Made by a program: the position numbers and the translations under genes
Part shown: positions 43,778 to 54,130 of the stretch, one piece after another
How positions within the stretch are numbered: position 1 is the first letter of the stretch
Layout: every line of letters starts with the position of its first letter
NCBI GenBank assembly: GCA_963831705.1
Contig: CAWHRE010000010.1
Coordinates: forward strand, 1,054,001-1,118,000
DNA from: DASQPR01 sp963831705
GTDB taxonomy: Bacteria > Actinomycetota > Actinomycetes > Mycobacteriales > Micromonosporaceae
Length of the DNA stretch: 64,000 bases
Reading direction: 5' to 3'
The notes under the pieces: model-generated
The model's input: the letters and a program-made list of their open reading frames with translations, nothing else
What the model was told of the DNA's origin: nothing
The model's database searches: none

Positions 43778-44798
43778 GATATCGCTGAAGCTCACCGCGA
43801 AGGACTTCAAGAGCGACCAGGAGATCCGCTGGTGCCCGGGGTGCGGCGACTACGCGATCCTGGCCGCCGTGCAGTCGTTCATGCCGGAACTCAACATCCC
43901 GCGCGAGAACATCGTGTTCGTGTCCGGCATTGGATGCTCGTCCCGATTCCCGTACTACATGAATACCTACGGGATCCACTCGATCCATGGGCGCGCGCCG
44001 GCGATCGCGACCGGGCTGTCGGTCTCCCGCCCGGACCTTTCGGTCTGGGTGGTGACCGGCGACGGCGACGCGCTGTCGATCGGCGGCAACCACCTGATCC
44101 ACGCGCTGCGCCGCAACGTGAACCTCAAGATCCTGCTGTTCAACAACCGGATCTACGGGTTGACGAAGGGCCAGTACTCGCCGACGTCCGAGCTCGGAAA
44201 GGTGACGAAGTCGACGCCGGTCGGGTCGGCCGATGCACCGTTCAATCCGCTGTCGCTCGCGCTCGGCGCGGAGGCGTCGTTCGTCGCCCGGACGATCGAC
44301 TCGGACCGCAAGCACCTCACGTCGGTGCTCCGGGCCGCGTCGCAGCATGAAGGCTCGGCGTTCGTGGAGATCTACCAGAACTGCAACATCTTCAACGACG
44401 GCGCGTTCGACGTGCTCAAAGAGCCGGAGACGCGGGACGACTTCACGATCCGGCTGGAACACGGTCAGCCGGTGACGTTCGGTGCGAACGGCGAGTGGTG
44501 CGTCGTGCATCCGCCCGGTGCGTTCAGCCTCGAAGTGCGGCCGACCGCCGATGTCACGCCTGGCGAGATCTTGACGCACGACGCGAACGTGGCCGACCCG
44601 TCGTACGCGTTCGCGCTCTCCCGGCTGCCCGAGCTGGATTTGCGGCACACGCCGATCGGAGTGTTCCGGGATGTGGTCCGGCCGTCGTACGACGCGCTGG
44701 TGAACGCGCAGGTCGACGCGGCTCGGGCACAGGCTGATGACCCGGAATCCGACCTCGCGGCTCTCCTGAACTCGGGCGACACCTGGACGATCGCCTAA
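43770..44798 (+). CDS. korB: 2-oxoglutarate (2-oxoacid):ferredoxin oxidoreductase, beta subunit
   Basis: 342 aa TPP- and cluster-binding subunit. Cys motifs WCPGCGDYAIL and GIGCSS supply cluster ligands; the TPP/Mg motif is GDGDALSIGGNHLIHALRRN followed by ILLFNNRIYGLTKGQYS. The C-terminal ~60 residues are an actinobacterial-type extension. Overlaps korA and ends tail-to-tail (4-nt overlap) with the large minus-strand regulator. Confidence 0.96.
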   Translation: MSEISLKLTAKDFKSDQEIRWCPGCGDYAILAAVQSFMPELNIPRENIVFVSGIGCSSRFPYYMNTYGIHSIHGRAPAIATGLSVSRPDLSVWVVTGDGDALSIGGNHLIHALRRNVNLKILLFNNRIYGLTKGQYSPTSELGKVTKSTPVGSADAPFNPLSLALGAEASFVARTIDSDRKHLTSVLRAASQHEGSAFVEIYQNCNIFNDGAFDVLKEPETRDDFTIRLEHGQPVTFGANGEWCVVHPPGAFSLEVRPTADVTPGEILTHDANVADPSYAFALSRLPELDLRHTPIGVFRDVVRPSYDALVNAQVDAARAQADDPESDLAALLNSGDTWTIA

Positions 44799-47521
44799 GA
44801 AGCTAGGTCGACCGTCTCCTCCAAGTCGGCGAAGCGCTCGGAGTTGTCCGCCATATCCGGATGATCAACGGACAACGCGAGCGCGACCGCCTGCTCCAGG
44901 GTCAGGACCGAACCCTGCGTGTACACGTCGTCGAAGACGCGGTCGCCGAGCGCCGTCCGCACGGCGCTCTGCTGCTCGGCCCAGAACGGCGCGAACAGCA
45001 CGTTGGCGCCCCGCAGCCAGACGTGTGCCGCCTGGGCCGCACCGAACAACCGGGCCGCGGTGATCGGGTCACCACCGAGCGCACAGCGGGCGGCAAGCGC
45101 GTTCACGGTCTCGCACGCACCGGAGTGGAAGCCGTACGTCATCCGGGAGCGCAACGCGACGACCAGATGCTCGTGCGCCGCGATCACGTCACCGCGCGAC
45201 AGTGCGACCATGCCCAGCATCATGTCGACCTTGCGGCCACCGCGCTCGGTCGGCTTCGTCGCCTCCACCGTCCGCGCCGCGCCGAGGATCTCGGCCGCTT
45301 CCTCGAGCTTGCCTTGCCGCCACAGCATCTGGGCCAAGCAGCAGACCGCGTCCAGGGCCTCGTGCGCGACGTCGTTCGTCTCGGACCACGCGAGCACATC
45401 CCGGCACGACGCTTCGGCCGCTTCCAGGTCGCCCATGTCGAGCAGCGAGACCGCGTGCGCGGCTCGGGCCCGGGCCAGCAGACCGAGATCGTTGGTGCGC
45501 CGGGCGGCCGCTTCGGCACGCTGGGCGAACCGCAGCGCCTCGGCATGCTCACCGTCCGCGCCGGCGTGCAGGGCATGCATGTGGTACGCCATCGCCAACT
45601 CGTCGTCCGGCACAGTTTCACCGGTTGCGGCAATCCGCTCGTACAGCCGGAACAGCCATAGGCGACCTTCGCGCGCCAGCCCGCGCTCGCGCCACCAGCG
45701 ATCGAGACCATTTGCCAGGGCGAGTCCGTCACGCGCCAAGCCACGAGTGACCGTCCATTTGAGTGCGGCGCGTACCTCATCGGCCAGCGGATCGATCGCG
45801 TACATCGACGTCGTGATCAGACGGCCGTCCGGGCCGTGTTGGACTCGGTCAACCTCGTGCCGAGACCACGCGACGTGGCGCTCGTGCGCGGCGGTCGCCT
45901 CGTCCTTCTCGGTGAGATGCCGTGCCGCGTACGCCCGGATCGGGTCCAGCATGCGGTAGACCATGCCGTCGGCGGTCGGCTCCGCCGCCACCAGCGACTT
46001 GTCCACGAGGACCGTCAGCAGCGCGACCGGATCCGCCTCGAACAGCCACTCGACCGCGGGCAGGTCGACCGGCCCCGCGAAAACCGACATCCGGCGCAGC
46101 AGGGCAGCGGCGTCCGGGCCAAGCGTCCGGTACGACCACGACACGGTGTTCTGGATCGTGGCGTGCCGGCCCGCCGCGGTGTCCTCACCGACGCCGGGCA
46201 ACCCGAGGTCAAGCCGTCCGGCCGTGACGTCCAGCCGATCCGCGAGGTCGGCTGCGGACAGCGAGCGCAGCCGGGCCGCGGCGAGTTCGAGCGCGAGCGG
46301 GAGACCGTCGAGGTGCTGGGCGACGCGGGACAGCTGGACCAACTCGCTGCCGTCGAGCGCGCGACCGCCGCGCGACGCGGATGTCCGCTCCAGCAACAGT
46401 TTCACGGCTTCGCTGGGCGTACCGTCGGCGCCGGCGAACAGCGAGAGCGGCGGGATTCGCCAGACCACCTCGCCCGGCAGGTTGAGAGGTTCACGGCTGG
46501 TCGCGAGCACCCGGGTCGATTCACCGCTGCCCAGCACCCGACTGACCAGCATCGCGGTGGCGCCGGGTTGAGCGTCACAGGTGTCCAGCACGATCAGGCA
46601 GCGCCGATCGGCGGTGAATTCGCGGAGCGTGTCCAGCACCGCGCGCCCCGGTTCGGGCCGTAGGCCCAGCGTTGCCGCAACCGCGACCGCCACGAGTCCG
46701 GGATCGGTGACGGCGGCAAGATCGGTAAACCAGACCCCGTCGGGGTACGCCGAGATGAAGTCACCGGCGACCTCCAGCGCGAGCCGCGTCTTCCCGGCTC
46801 CGCCCGGGCCGACGACGGTGAGCAGACGATTGCCGGCCAGCAGATCGGCGAGCGCGGAACGTTCAGCGGCACGACCAACGAACGACGTGGCCACGCCCGG
46901 GAGGTTGTGCGGGCTGGTGGCGAGCGTGCGGGGGCGCGGGAAACGGCGTTCGAGTCCGGGCGTGACCAGCTGGAACAGGCGTTCGCGGTCATCGAAGCCA
47001 CGGAGGCGATGCAAACCGAGGTCAAGCATCCAGGCCTGGCCGTCAAGGTCACCGGCGGCGAGCATGGTCGCCTCGGAACAAAGAATCTGGCCACCGTGGG
47101 CGGCACTCGCGATCCGGGCGGCGCGATGCACCTCGGGGCTCGCATACTCGCCCGCAACCGGTACCGCGTGTCCGGTGTGGAGGCCCATCCGCACCGAAGG
47201 GCGGGCTTCAGGCGTCGGCCAGTCGTGCGCGGCCAGCGCGTGTTGTGCTGCGGCGCAGGCGCGAAGTGCTTCGGAGGGATCTTCGAACGCAACGAAGACG
47301 GAGTCGCCCTCGGTGAAGAGCGGGACGCCACCGCACTTGGACAACGCACCCACGAGGATCCGCCGGTGCTCGATCAGCACCGGTCGATACTCCGCACCGA
47401 GCATCCGCGCGAGTCTCGTGGACCCTTCGATGTCGGTAAACAGGAACGTCACCAAACCGGACGGCAGGTTGCGTCTTACCTTCTGTCGCAACAAGGAAAC
47501 CTCCCACCCCCTGGAAGTCAC
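44795..47521 (-). CDS. Class III cyclase-like / NB-ARC ATPase / TPR regulator
   Basis: Up to 908 aa. Cyclase-like domain ~20-190: metal Asp30 (FTDIEGST) and Asp73 (TEGDS) are kept, but the purine-selecting Lys is Phe69 and the transition-state Asn is His132 (VHRAAR), so activity is doubtful. An AAA/NB-ARC ATPase follows, Walker A VGPGGAGKT (~237-245) and LIVLDTCD, then TPR-like helices to the end. No DNA-binding domain was seen. Start: GTG 47521, or more likely TTG 47494, which is preceded by GGGAGG. Resembles mycobacterial cyclase-ATPase regulators. Confidence 0.88.
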   Translation of the reverse strand: MTSRGWEVSLLRQKVRRNLPSGLVTFLFTDIEGSTRLARMLGAEYRPVLIEHRRILVGALSKCGGVPLFTEGDSVFVAFEDPSEALRACAAAQHALAAHDWPTPEARPSVRMGLHTGHAVPVAGEYASPEVHRAARIASAAHGGQILCSEATMLAAGDLDGQAWMLDLGLHRLRGFDDRERLFQLVTPGLERRFPRPRTLATSPHNLPGVATSFVGRAAERSALADLLAGNRLLTVVGPGGAGKTRLALEVAGDFISAYPDGVWFTDLAAVTDPGLVAVAVAATLGLRPEPGRAVLDTLREFTADRRCLIVLDTCDAQPGATAMLVSRVLGSGESTRVLATSREPLNLPGEVVWRIPPLSLFAGADGTPSEAVKLLLERTSASRGGRALDGSELVQLSRVAQHLDGLPLALELAAARLRSLSAADLADRLDVTAGRLDLGLPGVGEDTAAGRHATIQNTVSWSYRTLGPDAAALLRRMSVFAGPVDLPAVEWLFEADPVALLTVLVDKSLVAAEPTADGMVYRMLDPIRAYAARHLTEKDEATAAHERHVAWSRHEVDRVQHGPDGRLITTSMYAIDPLADEVRAALKWTVTRGLARDGLALANGLDRWWRERGLAREGRLWLFRLYERIAATGETVPDDELAMAYHMHALHAGADGEHAEALRFAQRAEAAARRTNDLGLLARARAAHAVSLLDMGDLEAAEASCRDVLAWSETNDVAHEALDAVCCLAQMLWRQGKLEEAAEILGAARTVEATKPTERGGRKVDMMLGMVALSRGDVIAAHEHLVVALRSRMTYGFHSGACETVNALAARCALGGDPITAARLFGAAQAAHVWLRGANVLFAPFWAEQQSAVRTALGDRVFDDVYTQGSVLTLEQAVALALSVDHPDMADNSERFADLEETVDLAS

Positions 47522-47746
47522 GCCTATGGTGCCCCGTCACCACTGACCGTCACATCGGGGAAACGGGCAGCTCAGGTCGGCACTACGATGATCTCGACTC
47601 GACCGACCGGAAAAGCGAGGGGTATCCGCTGTCGTAACGACGGCTGCGGCACACGGTTGCGGTCATGCCCACCACAATGTGTGCCACGGTGCGGCGGTAT
47701 GCGTTCGCCTCACTCCCTGGAGTGGATGACCGCTAGCCGCTTCGCA

Positions 47747-47965
47747 TCAACGACAGCAACTGCCTCCGCAGCAGCCACCACCGGTTGATCCGACCGATGC
47801 GCTCCCGGAAGACCGTCCCCCAACGGCAACCGAGACAGTTGAAAGCAGTTTGACCGTGTCGTCATGCCCGTGCGGGCACGTTACCGATGCCTCAGCGGCA
47901 GTGATCGACCGCTTGATCTCGAACGTGTCACCGCACTGGCGACACCGGTAGTCGTAACTCGGCAT
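47747..47965 (-). CDS. FmdB family zinc-ribbon protein
   Basis: 72 aa. MPSYDYRCRQCGDTFEIKRS carries C8 and C11; the second half of the ribbon is C30-P-H-G-H34, in which a His probably replaces a Cys. The tail is Gly/Ser-rich and ends in a Cys cluster (GGGCCGGSCCR), usual for actinobacterial FmdB. Named after a putative regulator of amidase/formamidase genes; true function unknown. Monocistronic. Confidence 0.92.
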   Translation of the reverse strand: MPSYDYRCRQCGDTFEIKRSITAAEASVTCPHGHDDTVKLLSTVSVAVGGRSSGSASVGSTGGGCCGGSCCR

Positions 47966-48128
47966 GCCGTGAGGTTAGCGCGTACCTGTGACATTTCACA
48001 TGGGCGACCTGCGCTTAGGCGTTCTCCAGGCACATTTTTACGGAAAGTAACCAGGCTTTTTCGCACAGTGAGGCACAGATCGGCGTTTACACCTTTCGCA
48101 TTGCCGAGATTGTCGGCAAGCTAGAGCG

Positions 48129-49189
48129 GTGATGGTACGCGAGTGGGACCCCCAAACCGCGCCGTCCGCCGAGATCGAATCCATCCTGAACACGCTCAAC
48201 GCCGTGCTCGCCGTCGACCTTCCGGACGACCCGCCATGGCTGACCGCCTCGTTCCGCGAGTACCTCGCGGTCACGATGCCCGGCGAACGCCGGGTCTGCT
48301 GGATCGCCGAGTCCGCGCCCGGGCAGCCGCCGGGCACACGCGGCGAGCCACGCGATCCTCGGCCAGGCCAACGTGCTGCTCCTCGGCGACATGGGCGTGC
48401 TCGATGTGCTGCGTGCACCCGAAGGCCCGCCGCACCGGGCTCGGCCGCGATCTGCTCGGCGCCGCCGTCCGCCGCGCCTTCGCCGAGGGCTTCGCGTCGA
48501 TGGGCGTCGAGGTGGTCGGCGGCACCCCGGCCGTCGGACTTCTACGAGTCGGTACGGATTCACGCTGCGCGTTCGTCGAAACCGCAACGTACTCGACCTG
48601 TCCACCGTGGACTGGCTAGCGGCTGGGCGAGATGGCGGCCGGTGTCGGCTCCGGCTACCGCATCGAGTACTACCCGGGCGGCCCGCCCGACGAGCTGTAC
48701 GAGGCGTACGCCGAGGCCAAGGAGATCGTGGCGCGACTCGCTATCGAGGCCGGCGACCTGGAACTGCGCCCGAGCTCGTACGAATGCCCGAGCGGCTCGC
48801 GGCCAGCCTCCGGACGCTGCACGCGCGCGGCCTCCAGCCGTACATCGTGCGTCGGCATCCACGAAGCAGACCGGCGAGGTGGCGGCGCTCACCGAGGTCG
48901 TGGTCGTACCGGCGCAGCACCCGACCCGGGCCGACCAGTACGACACGGTCGTGGTACCGAAGCACCGCGGCTACGGTCTGGGCCGGGCGATGAAGGCGCG
49001 GATGCTGTTCGAGCTGCGCTCGGCCGAGCCTCAGGTCACCGACGGTGCAGACCTGGAACGCGATCGAGAACGAGCCGCATGCTGACAGGTCAACGCCGAG
49101 CTGGGCTTCCGCGCCGACCGGCAGTGGTCGGAGTATGAGGCCGACGTGCCGCGGACCTCGGCCCGACTCCTCGACCAGCGACGCCTGAG
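48129..49189 (+). pseudogene. GNAT acetyltransferase, multiple frameshifts
   Basis: Reading across frames gives one protein with two GNAT-type halves: MVREWDPQTAPSAEIESILN, then HAILGQANVLLLGDMGVLDV, ARRTGLGRDLLGAAVRRAF (acetyl-CoA loop of the first half), YRIEYYPGGPPDELYEAYAE, and KHRGYGLGRAMKARMLFELR (acetyl-CoA loop of the second half). At least six frame changes occur, the first near 48320. Each one I resolved is a +1 insertion (for example in GATGTGCTGCGTGCACC near 48405). Intact, it would be a ~350-aa double-GNAT protein similar in layout to mycothiol synthase-type enzymes. The 3' end is approximate. Confidence 0.7.
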
Positions 49190-49217
49190 CGACTCGGATC
49201 GGCGTGTCCGCGCCGGC

Positions 49218-50210
49218 TCAGGTAACGCAGCGCGCAGCAGGCGGGCCGCCTCGACCGCCCAGTACGTGAGGATGATCTGGCGCACCGGCCCGCCGGATCG
49301 ACGTCAGCGTCTCCAGGATCAGCCCGCTCGCGGTCGAGCCAGCCGTTGGCCGCCGCCGCCTCGACCATCGCGTACTCGCCGGAGACCTGGTACGCGGCGA
49401 CCGGTACGTCGACAGTGCGACGGCCACCGCGGCCAGCACGTCGAGGTACGGCAGCGCCGGCTTCACCATCACCATGTCGGCGCCCTCGGCGATGTCCAGC
49501 GCGACCTCGCGCAGCGCCTCCCGCGACGTTCGCCGGGTCCTGCTGGTACGTGCGACGGTCGCCCTCCAGCGCCGACTCGACCGCCTCGCGGAACGGCCCG
49601 TAGAAGGCGGACGCGTACTTGACGGCGTACGCGAGGATCGTCGACGTCGGTGTACCCGGCGGCGTCCAGCGCGCTTGCGCACCACGCCGACCTGGCCGTC
49701 CATCATCCCGGACGGCCCGACCACGTGCACGCCGGCGGCCGCCTGGGCCACCGCCATCTCGGCGTAGCGCGCCAGCGTCGCGTCGTTGTCGACGCTGCCG
49801 TCCGGTGCGAGCACGCCGCAGTGCCCGTGCGAGGTGAACTCGTCCAGGCACAGGTCGCCCATGACCACGGTCGAGTCGCCGACCTCGGCGACCACGTCGC
49901 GGATCGCGACGTTGAGGATGCCGTCCGGGTCGGTACCGCCGGAGCCGACTCGTCGCGTGTCTCGCGGTACGCCGAACAGCATGAGCCCGCCGACGCCGGC
50001 CGCGACCGCCTCGGCGGCGGCCTTACGCAGCGATTCGCGGGAGTGCTGGACGACGCCGGGCAGCGAGGAGATCGGCCGCGGTTCGGTCAGCCCCTCCTTG
50101 ACGAACATCGGCAGGATGAGCCGGCGCGGCGCCAGGTCGACCTCGCCGACCAGCCGGCGCATGGCCGGCGTGCGGCGCAGCCGGCGCGGCCGGATCTCCG
50201 GGTAACTCAT
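49218..50210 (-). pseudogene. hemB: Delta-aminolevulinic acid dehydratase, internal frameshifts
   Basis: Porphobilinogen synthase of haem biosynthesis. ATG 50210 preceded by TAGGAG; starts MSYPEIRPRRLRRTPAMRRL. Good frame through RLILPMFVKEGL, LMLFGVPRD, VMGDLCLDEFTSHGHCGVLA and VGPSGMMDGQVGVVR, then it breaks near 49680. The rest is spread over three frames, ending ILTYWAVEAARLLR with a stop at 49218. Total length (331 codons) is that of intact HemB. Last gene of the rex-hemACDB operon. Confidence 0.85.
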
Positions 50211-50238
50211 GATCCGAACTCCTAGCAATCGACAGGCA

Positions 50239-51829
50239 TCAGCGGAATCGTAGCGCCGTCGGGCCCTGCACCTTGGAGCCGCGGCGCTGCTTGGCCGGCA
50301 TCGCGGCCAGCTTCTCGCGCAGCTCGACGGCGTACGTGGCGAGCGCCTCGACCAGGTCCGGGACCGAGGCGTGCTGCGGCTGGACGTCGACCCGCAGGCC
50401 GAACTCGGCCGCCGTCTCGGCGGTCTTCGGGCCGATCACCGCGACCACCGTGCGGGCGTGCGGCTTGCCGGCGATGCCGACCAGGTTGCGTACCGTCGAG
50501 GACGACGTGAACAGCACCGCGTCGAAGCCGCCCGACTTGATCGCGTCGCGGATCTCGGCGGGCGGCGGCGCGGCCCGCACCGTCCGGTACGCGGTCACGT
50601 CGTCGACCTCCCAGCCCCGCTCGGTGAGCCCGGCGGCGAGCGTCTCGGTGGCGATGTCGGCGCGCGGCAGCAGCACCCGGCCGACCGGGTCGAGGATCTC
50701 GTCGTGCGGCGAGAACTCGGCCAGCAGCCCCTCGGAGGACTGCTCGCCGGCCGGGATCAGCTCGGGCTGGATGCCGAAGTCGCGCACCGCCGTCGGCGGT
50801 CGCCTCGCCGATGCAGGCGATCTTCACGCCGCCGAAGTGCCGGGCGTCCAGGCCGTGCTCGCCGAACTTCTCCCAGACCGCGCGTACCGCGTTGACCGAG
50901 GTGAAGACGACCCAGGCGTACCGGCCGTCGACCAGGCCCTTGATCGCGCGCTCCATCTGCGCCGGGGTGCGCGGCGGCTCGACCGCGATCGTCGGCACCT
51001 CGCACGGGATCGCCCCGTACGCGCGCAGCCGCTCGCTCATCGCGCCGGCCTGCTCCTTGGTCCGCGGTACGAGCACCTTCCAGCCGTACAGCGGGCGGTT
51101 CTCCCACCAGCTCAGCTTGTCCCGCTGGGTGACACGCCGGCGCCGACGGTCAGCACCACCCGACCGGTGAAGCCGAGCGCCGCGGCGACCACGCTGTCCA
51201 CGGTGGACGGTCGACGTGTACTGCGTCTCGCCGGTGCCGTCGCCGGTCACCGCGACCGGGGTGTCGCGGCTCGACGCCGGCCGCGAGCAGCCCGTCCCGT
51301 ACCGGCGCCAGGTCACCGGCGTCGACCGCGACGCGCGACCGAACCCCGGTGCGGCGGCGGCGGCCAGCGCGTCGAAGTCGAGCGTGGTCACGTCGTCCAC
51401 GTCGGCGGAGGTACGCACGCCGGTCAGCGGTACACCGGCGTAGGCGGCGACGCCGGCCGCCTGGGCGATGCCCGGTACCACCTCGAACGGCACGGCGGTG
51501 CGGGCGACCGCCTGCACCTCCTTGACCACGGAGTCGTGGCCGAACGGGTCGCCGGCGACCAGGTGCACGGCGTGCAGCCCGGAGCGGGCCGCGGACAGCA
51601 GCACCTTGGCCACGTCGCCGGGCGCGCCCTCGGCCGGGCTGAACTGGGCGTCCTCCGGCGCGAGCGCGCGGATCGCGTCGAGCAGCGGTATCGGGCACGC
51701 CGCGGTCGTAGACGACCTGGTCGACGCGCGGCGAGCGCGTCATAGGCGCGCCGGGTCAGCAGGCCCGGGTCGCCGGGTCCGGCCCCGACGAAGCTGATGC
51801 GTCCGGTGGTCTTGCGCGGTGCGGGTCAT
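50239..51829 (-). pseudogene. hemD: Uroporphyrinogen-III methyltransferase/synthase fusion, frameshifted
   Basis: Actinobacterial-type fusion: an N-terminal SUMT (CobA-like) half and a C-terminal uroporphyrinogen-III synthase half. ATG 51829 overlaps the hemC stop. After MTRT one extra base shifts the frame; the correct reading is TTGRISFVGAGPGDPGLLTR. Further SUMT motifs HAVHLVAGDPFGHDS and FEVVPGIAQAAGVAAYAGVP lie in another frame. The HemD half includes RWAWVVFTSVNAVRAVWEKF-like sequence (YAWVVFTSVNAVRAVWEKFG) and FDAVLFTSSSTVRNLVGIAG, ending at 50239. Net length is one base over a multiple of three. Confidence 0.82.
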
Positions 51830-52811
51830 TCCTGTACTCCCAGTAACTTGTCGGCACCGGCGTCGAGCAGGTCGGCGGCGAGCAGCCGGCCGATCTGTTC
51901 GCGGCGTCGGCGAGCGTTCCGGTGCGCGACAGCCGGAGGGCGATTCGCCCGTCGGGGCTGATAGACCGCACCGCGCAGGTGGATCTCGGGTCCACCCCCA
52001 CCGGCAGCGTTTCCGCTGCTGTCAGGAACGGCTCGCCCGATGGCGGACGGGATTACAGACGGGATTACAACTTCGGCGAGCCCGGCGACCGGCGCCGAGC
52101 AACCGGCTTCGAGCGCGGCGAGCAGCGCCCGTTCCGCGGTGACCGCGGCCCGACTGTGTGGATCGTCGAGCGCGGCGAGCGCTGCGACCAGGTCCGCGTC
52201 GTCGGCCCGGCACTCGACCGCGAGCGCGCCCTGCGCCGGTGCCGGCAGGATGAGCATCGGGTCGAGGATCTCGGTGATCTCGTCGACCCGGCCGAGCCGA
52301 GCGAGCCCGGCACGCGCCAGGACGACCGCGTCGAGCTCGCCGTCGGCGACCTTGCGCAGCCGGGTGTCGACGTTGCCCCGGATCGGTACGACGTTCGACT
52401 GGCAGGCCGAGCGCGCGCGATGGCCGCGATCCGCCGCACCGAGCCGGTACCGATCCGGGCACCGGCCGGCAGCTCCGTGCAGCGTGAGGCCGTCCCGGGC
52501 GACCAGCGCGTCGCGCGGATCCTCGCGTACCGGCACGGCCGCGATGGGCAGCCCGTCGGCGGGTGCGGTCGGCAGGTCCTTGTACGAGTGGACCGCGAAG
52601 TCGATCTCCTTGGCGTTCAAGGCATCGCGCAGACGCGGAGACGAAGACACCGACGCCGAGGCGGGCGACCGGCGCACTGGACCGATCGCCCGGCGTGACG
52701 ATCTCGACGAGTTCGACCTCATGGCCGGTCGCGTCCCGGACCGCGTGGGCCGACGATGCCGCTCTGTGCCATCGCCAGTGCGCTGCCACGGGTACCGAGT
52801 CGGAGCGTCAT
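51826..52811 (-). pseudogene. hemC: Hydroxymethylbilane synthase, frameshifted
   Basis: Porphobilinogen deaminase. ATG 52811 overlaps the hemA stop; starts MTLRLGTRGSALAMAQS. The next blocks lie in successive frames: HEVELVEIVTPGD; RDALNAKEIDFAVHSYKDLP; VRRIAAIARARP; ADGELDAVVLARAGLARLGR; and ILPAPAQGALAVECRADDAD. The dipyrromethane-cofactor Cys is in LEAGCSAPVAGLAE. At least four indels in under 1 kb; two that can be placed are an extra C in GGCCC near 52750 and an extra T near 52640. Confidence 0.85.
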
Positions 52812-54130
52812 GCGGTCACCTCCGACGAGGCACACGCATCCGGCGGAACGTCCGCGATCGTCTCGGCGACCGGCGGCACGTCCAGCTCGAACAGCTCGCG
52901 CAGCAGTTCCGCGTACCGGTCGCCGCCCGGCCCGGCGGCCAACTCCCGCACCCGTACGGTCGGCGAGTGCAGCAGCCGCTGAACCACCCGGTGCACGGTC
53001 TGGGCCACCTCGGCCCGCTGCTCGGATCGGTGAGGTTCGGGACGACGCTCGCCGAGGCGGCGCAGTTCGGTCGCGACCACGTCGTCGGCGCGGGCCCGCA
53101 GCGCGGCCACGGTCGGTGCGACGGTCGGCGCCGCGCAGCACAGCCGGAACGCGTCCACCTCGGTCGGCGACGATCGACTCGACCGCGGCCTCGTCCGACA
53201 CGAGCGCGCCGTCGGCCTTGTCGTCCCGGATCGACGCGGCCAGCCTCTCCATGTCGATCAACGTCACGCCGTCGAGCGCAGCGACCGCAGGGTCGACGTC
53301 GCGCGGCACGGCCAGGTCCAGAAGGACCACCGGCTCGGCCAGGTGCGCCGTGGTCAGGACGTATCCCGGCGCGGTGGTCGCGGAGATCACGAGGTCCACG
53401 TCCCGACCGCATCGGCAAGATCTCCGAACGGTACGGCGGTCGCGCCATGCAGGTCGGCCAGGCGAGCGGCGCGGGCAGCGTCGCGGTTGGTAACCAAAAT
53501 CTGTCCGGCACCGTTGCGCCGGAGCGTGGCAAGCGCCAGCGCACCCATCGAGCCGGCCCCGACGACGAGCGCGGAGACCCCGGCAAGGCCGCCGCTCGGC
53601 AGGCGCGGGGCGGCGAGGTCGAGTGCGGCGGACACTACGTTCTGACCGGCCCGGTCGATGTCGGTCTCGGCGTGCGCGCGCTTGCCGACCCGCAGCGCCT
53701 GCTGCATCACGTCGTGAATCAGGCGTCCGGCGGTGTCGCGTTCGGCCGCCAGCGCGTACGCGTCTCGCAGCTGCCCGAGGATCTGCGGCTCGCCGACGAC
53801 CATCGAGTCGAGGCCGGTCGCGACCCGGAACGCGTGGCGGGCGGCGTCCGCGTCGAAGTGCACGTACATATGCGGTGCGAGATCTGCGGCGGTGGATCCG
53901 AGCCGAGCGGCAAGGACGGCCGCGACGTCGGCGAGCCCGCCGTGGAACGCGGTCACACCGGCGTAGATCTCCACCCGGTTGCACGTCGACAGGACCATGG
54001 CCTCGCCGACGTACGGCTGACTCATCAGGTCGGTAAGAAGATGTGGCGTGTCCTGCGGCGACGCCGCGAGGCGGTCCAGAATCGCGACGTTCGCGGTCCG
54101 GTGCGATACGCCGACCACCAACAGATTCAT
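52808..54130 (-). pseudogene. hemA: Glutamyl-tRNA reductase, frameshifted
   Basis: First committed enzyme of C5-pathway tetrapyrrole synthesis. ATG 54130 overlaps the rex stop (ATGA). Intact through MNLLVVGVSHRTANVAILDR, VLSTCNRVEIYA (catalytic Cys), VVGEPQILGQLRDAYALA and the NADPH-binding VVGAGSMGALALATLRR, up to about 53400. The remainder (RADDVVATELRRLGERRPE, then VRELAAGPGGDRYAELLREL) is split between frames, ending at 52808. Total length is a multiple of three, so at least three +1 changes or an equivalent set are present. Confidence 0.87.
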
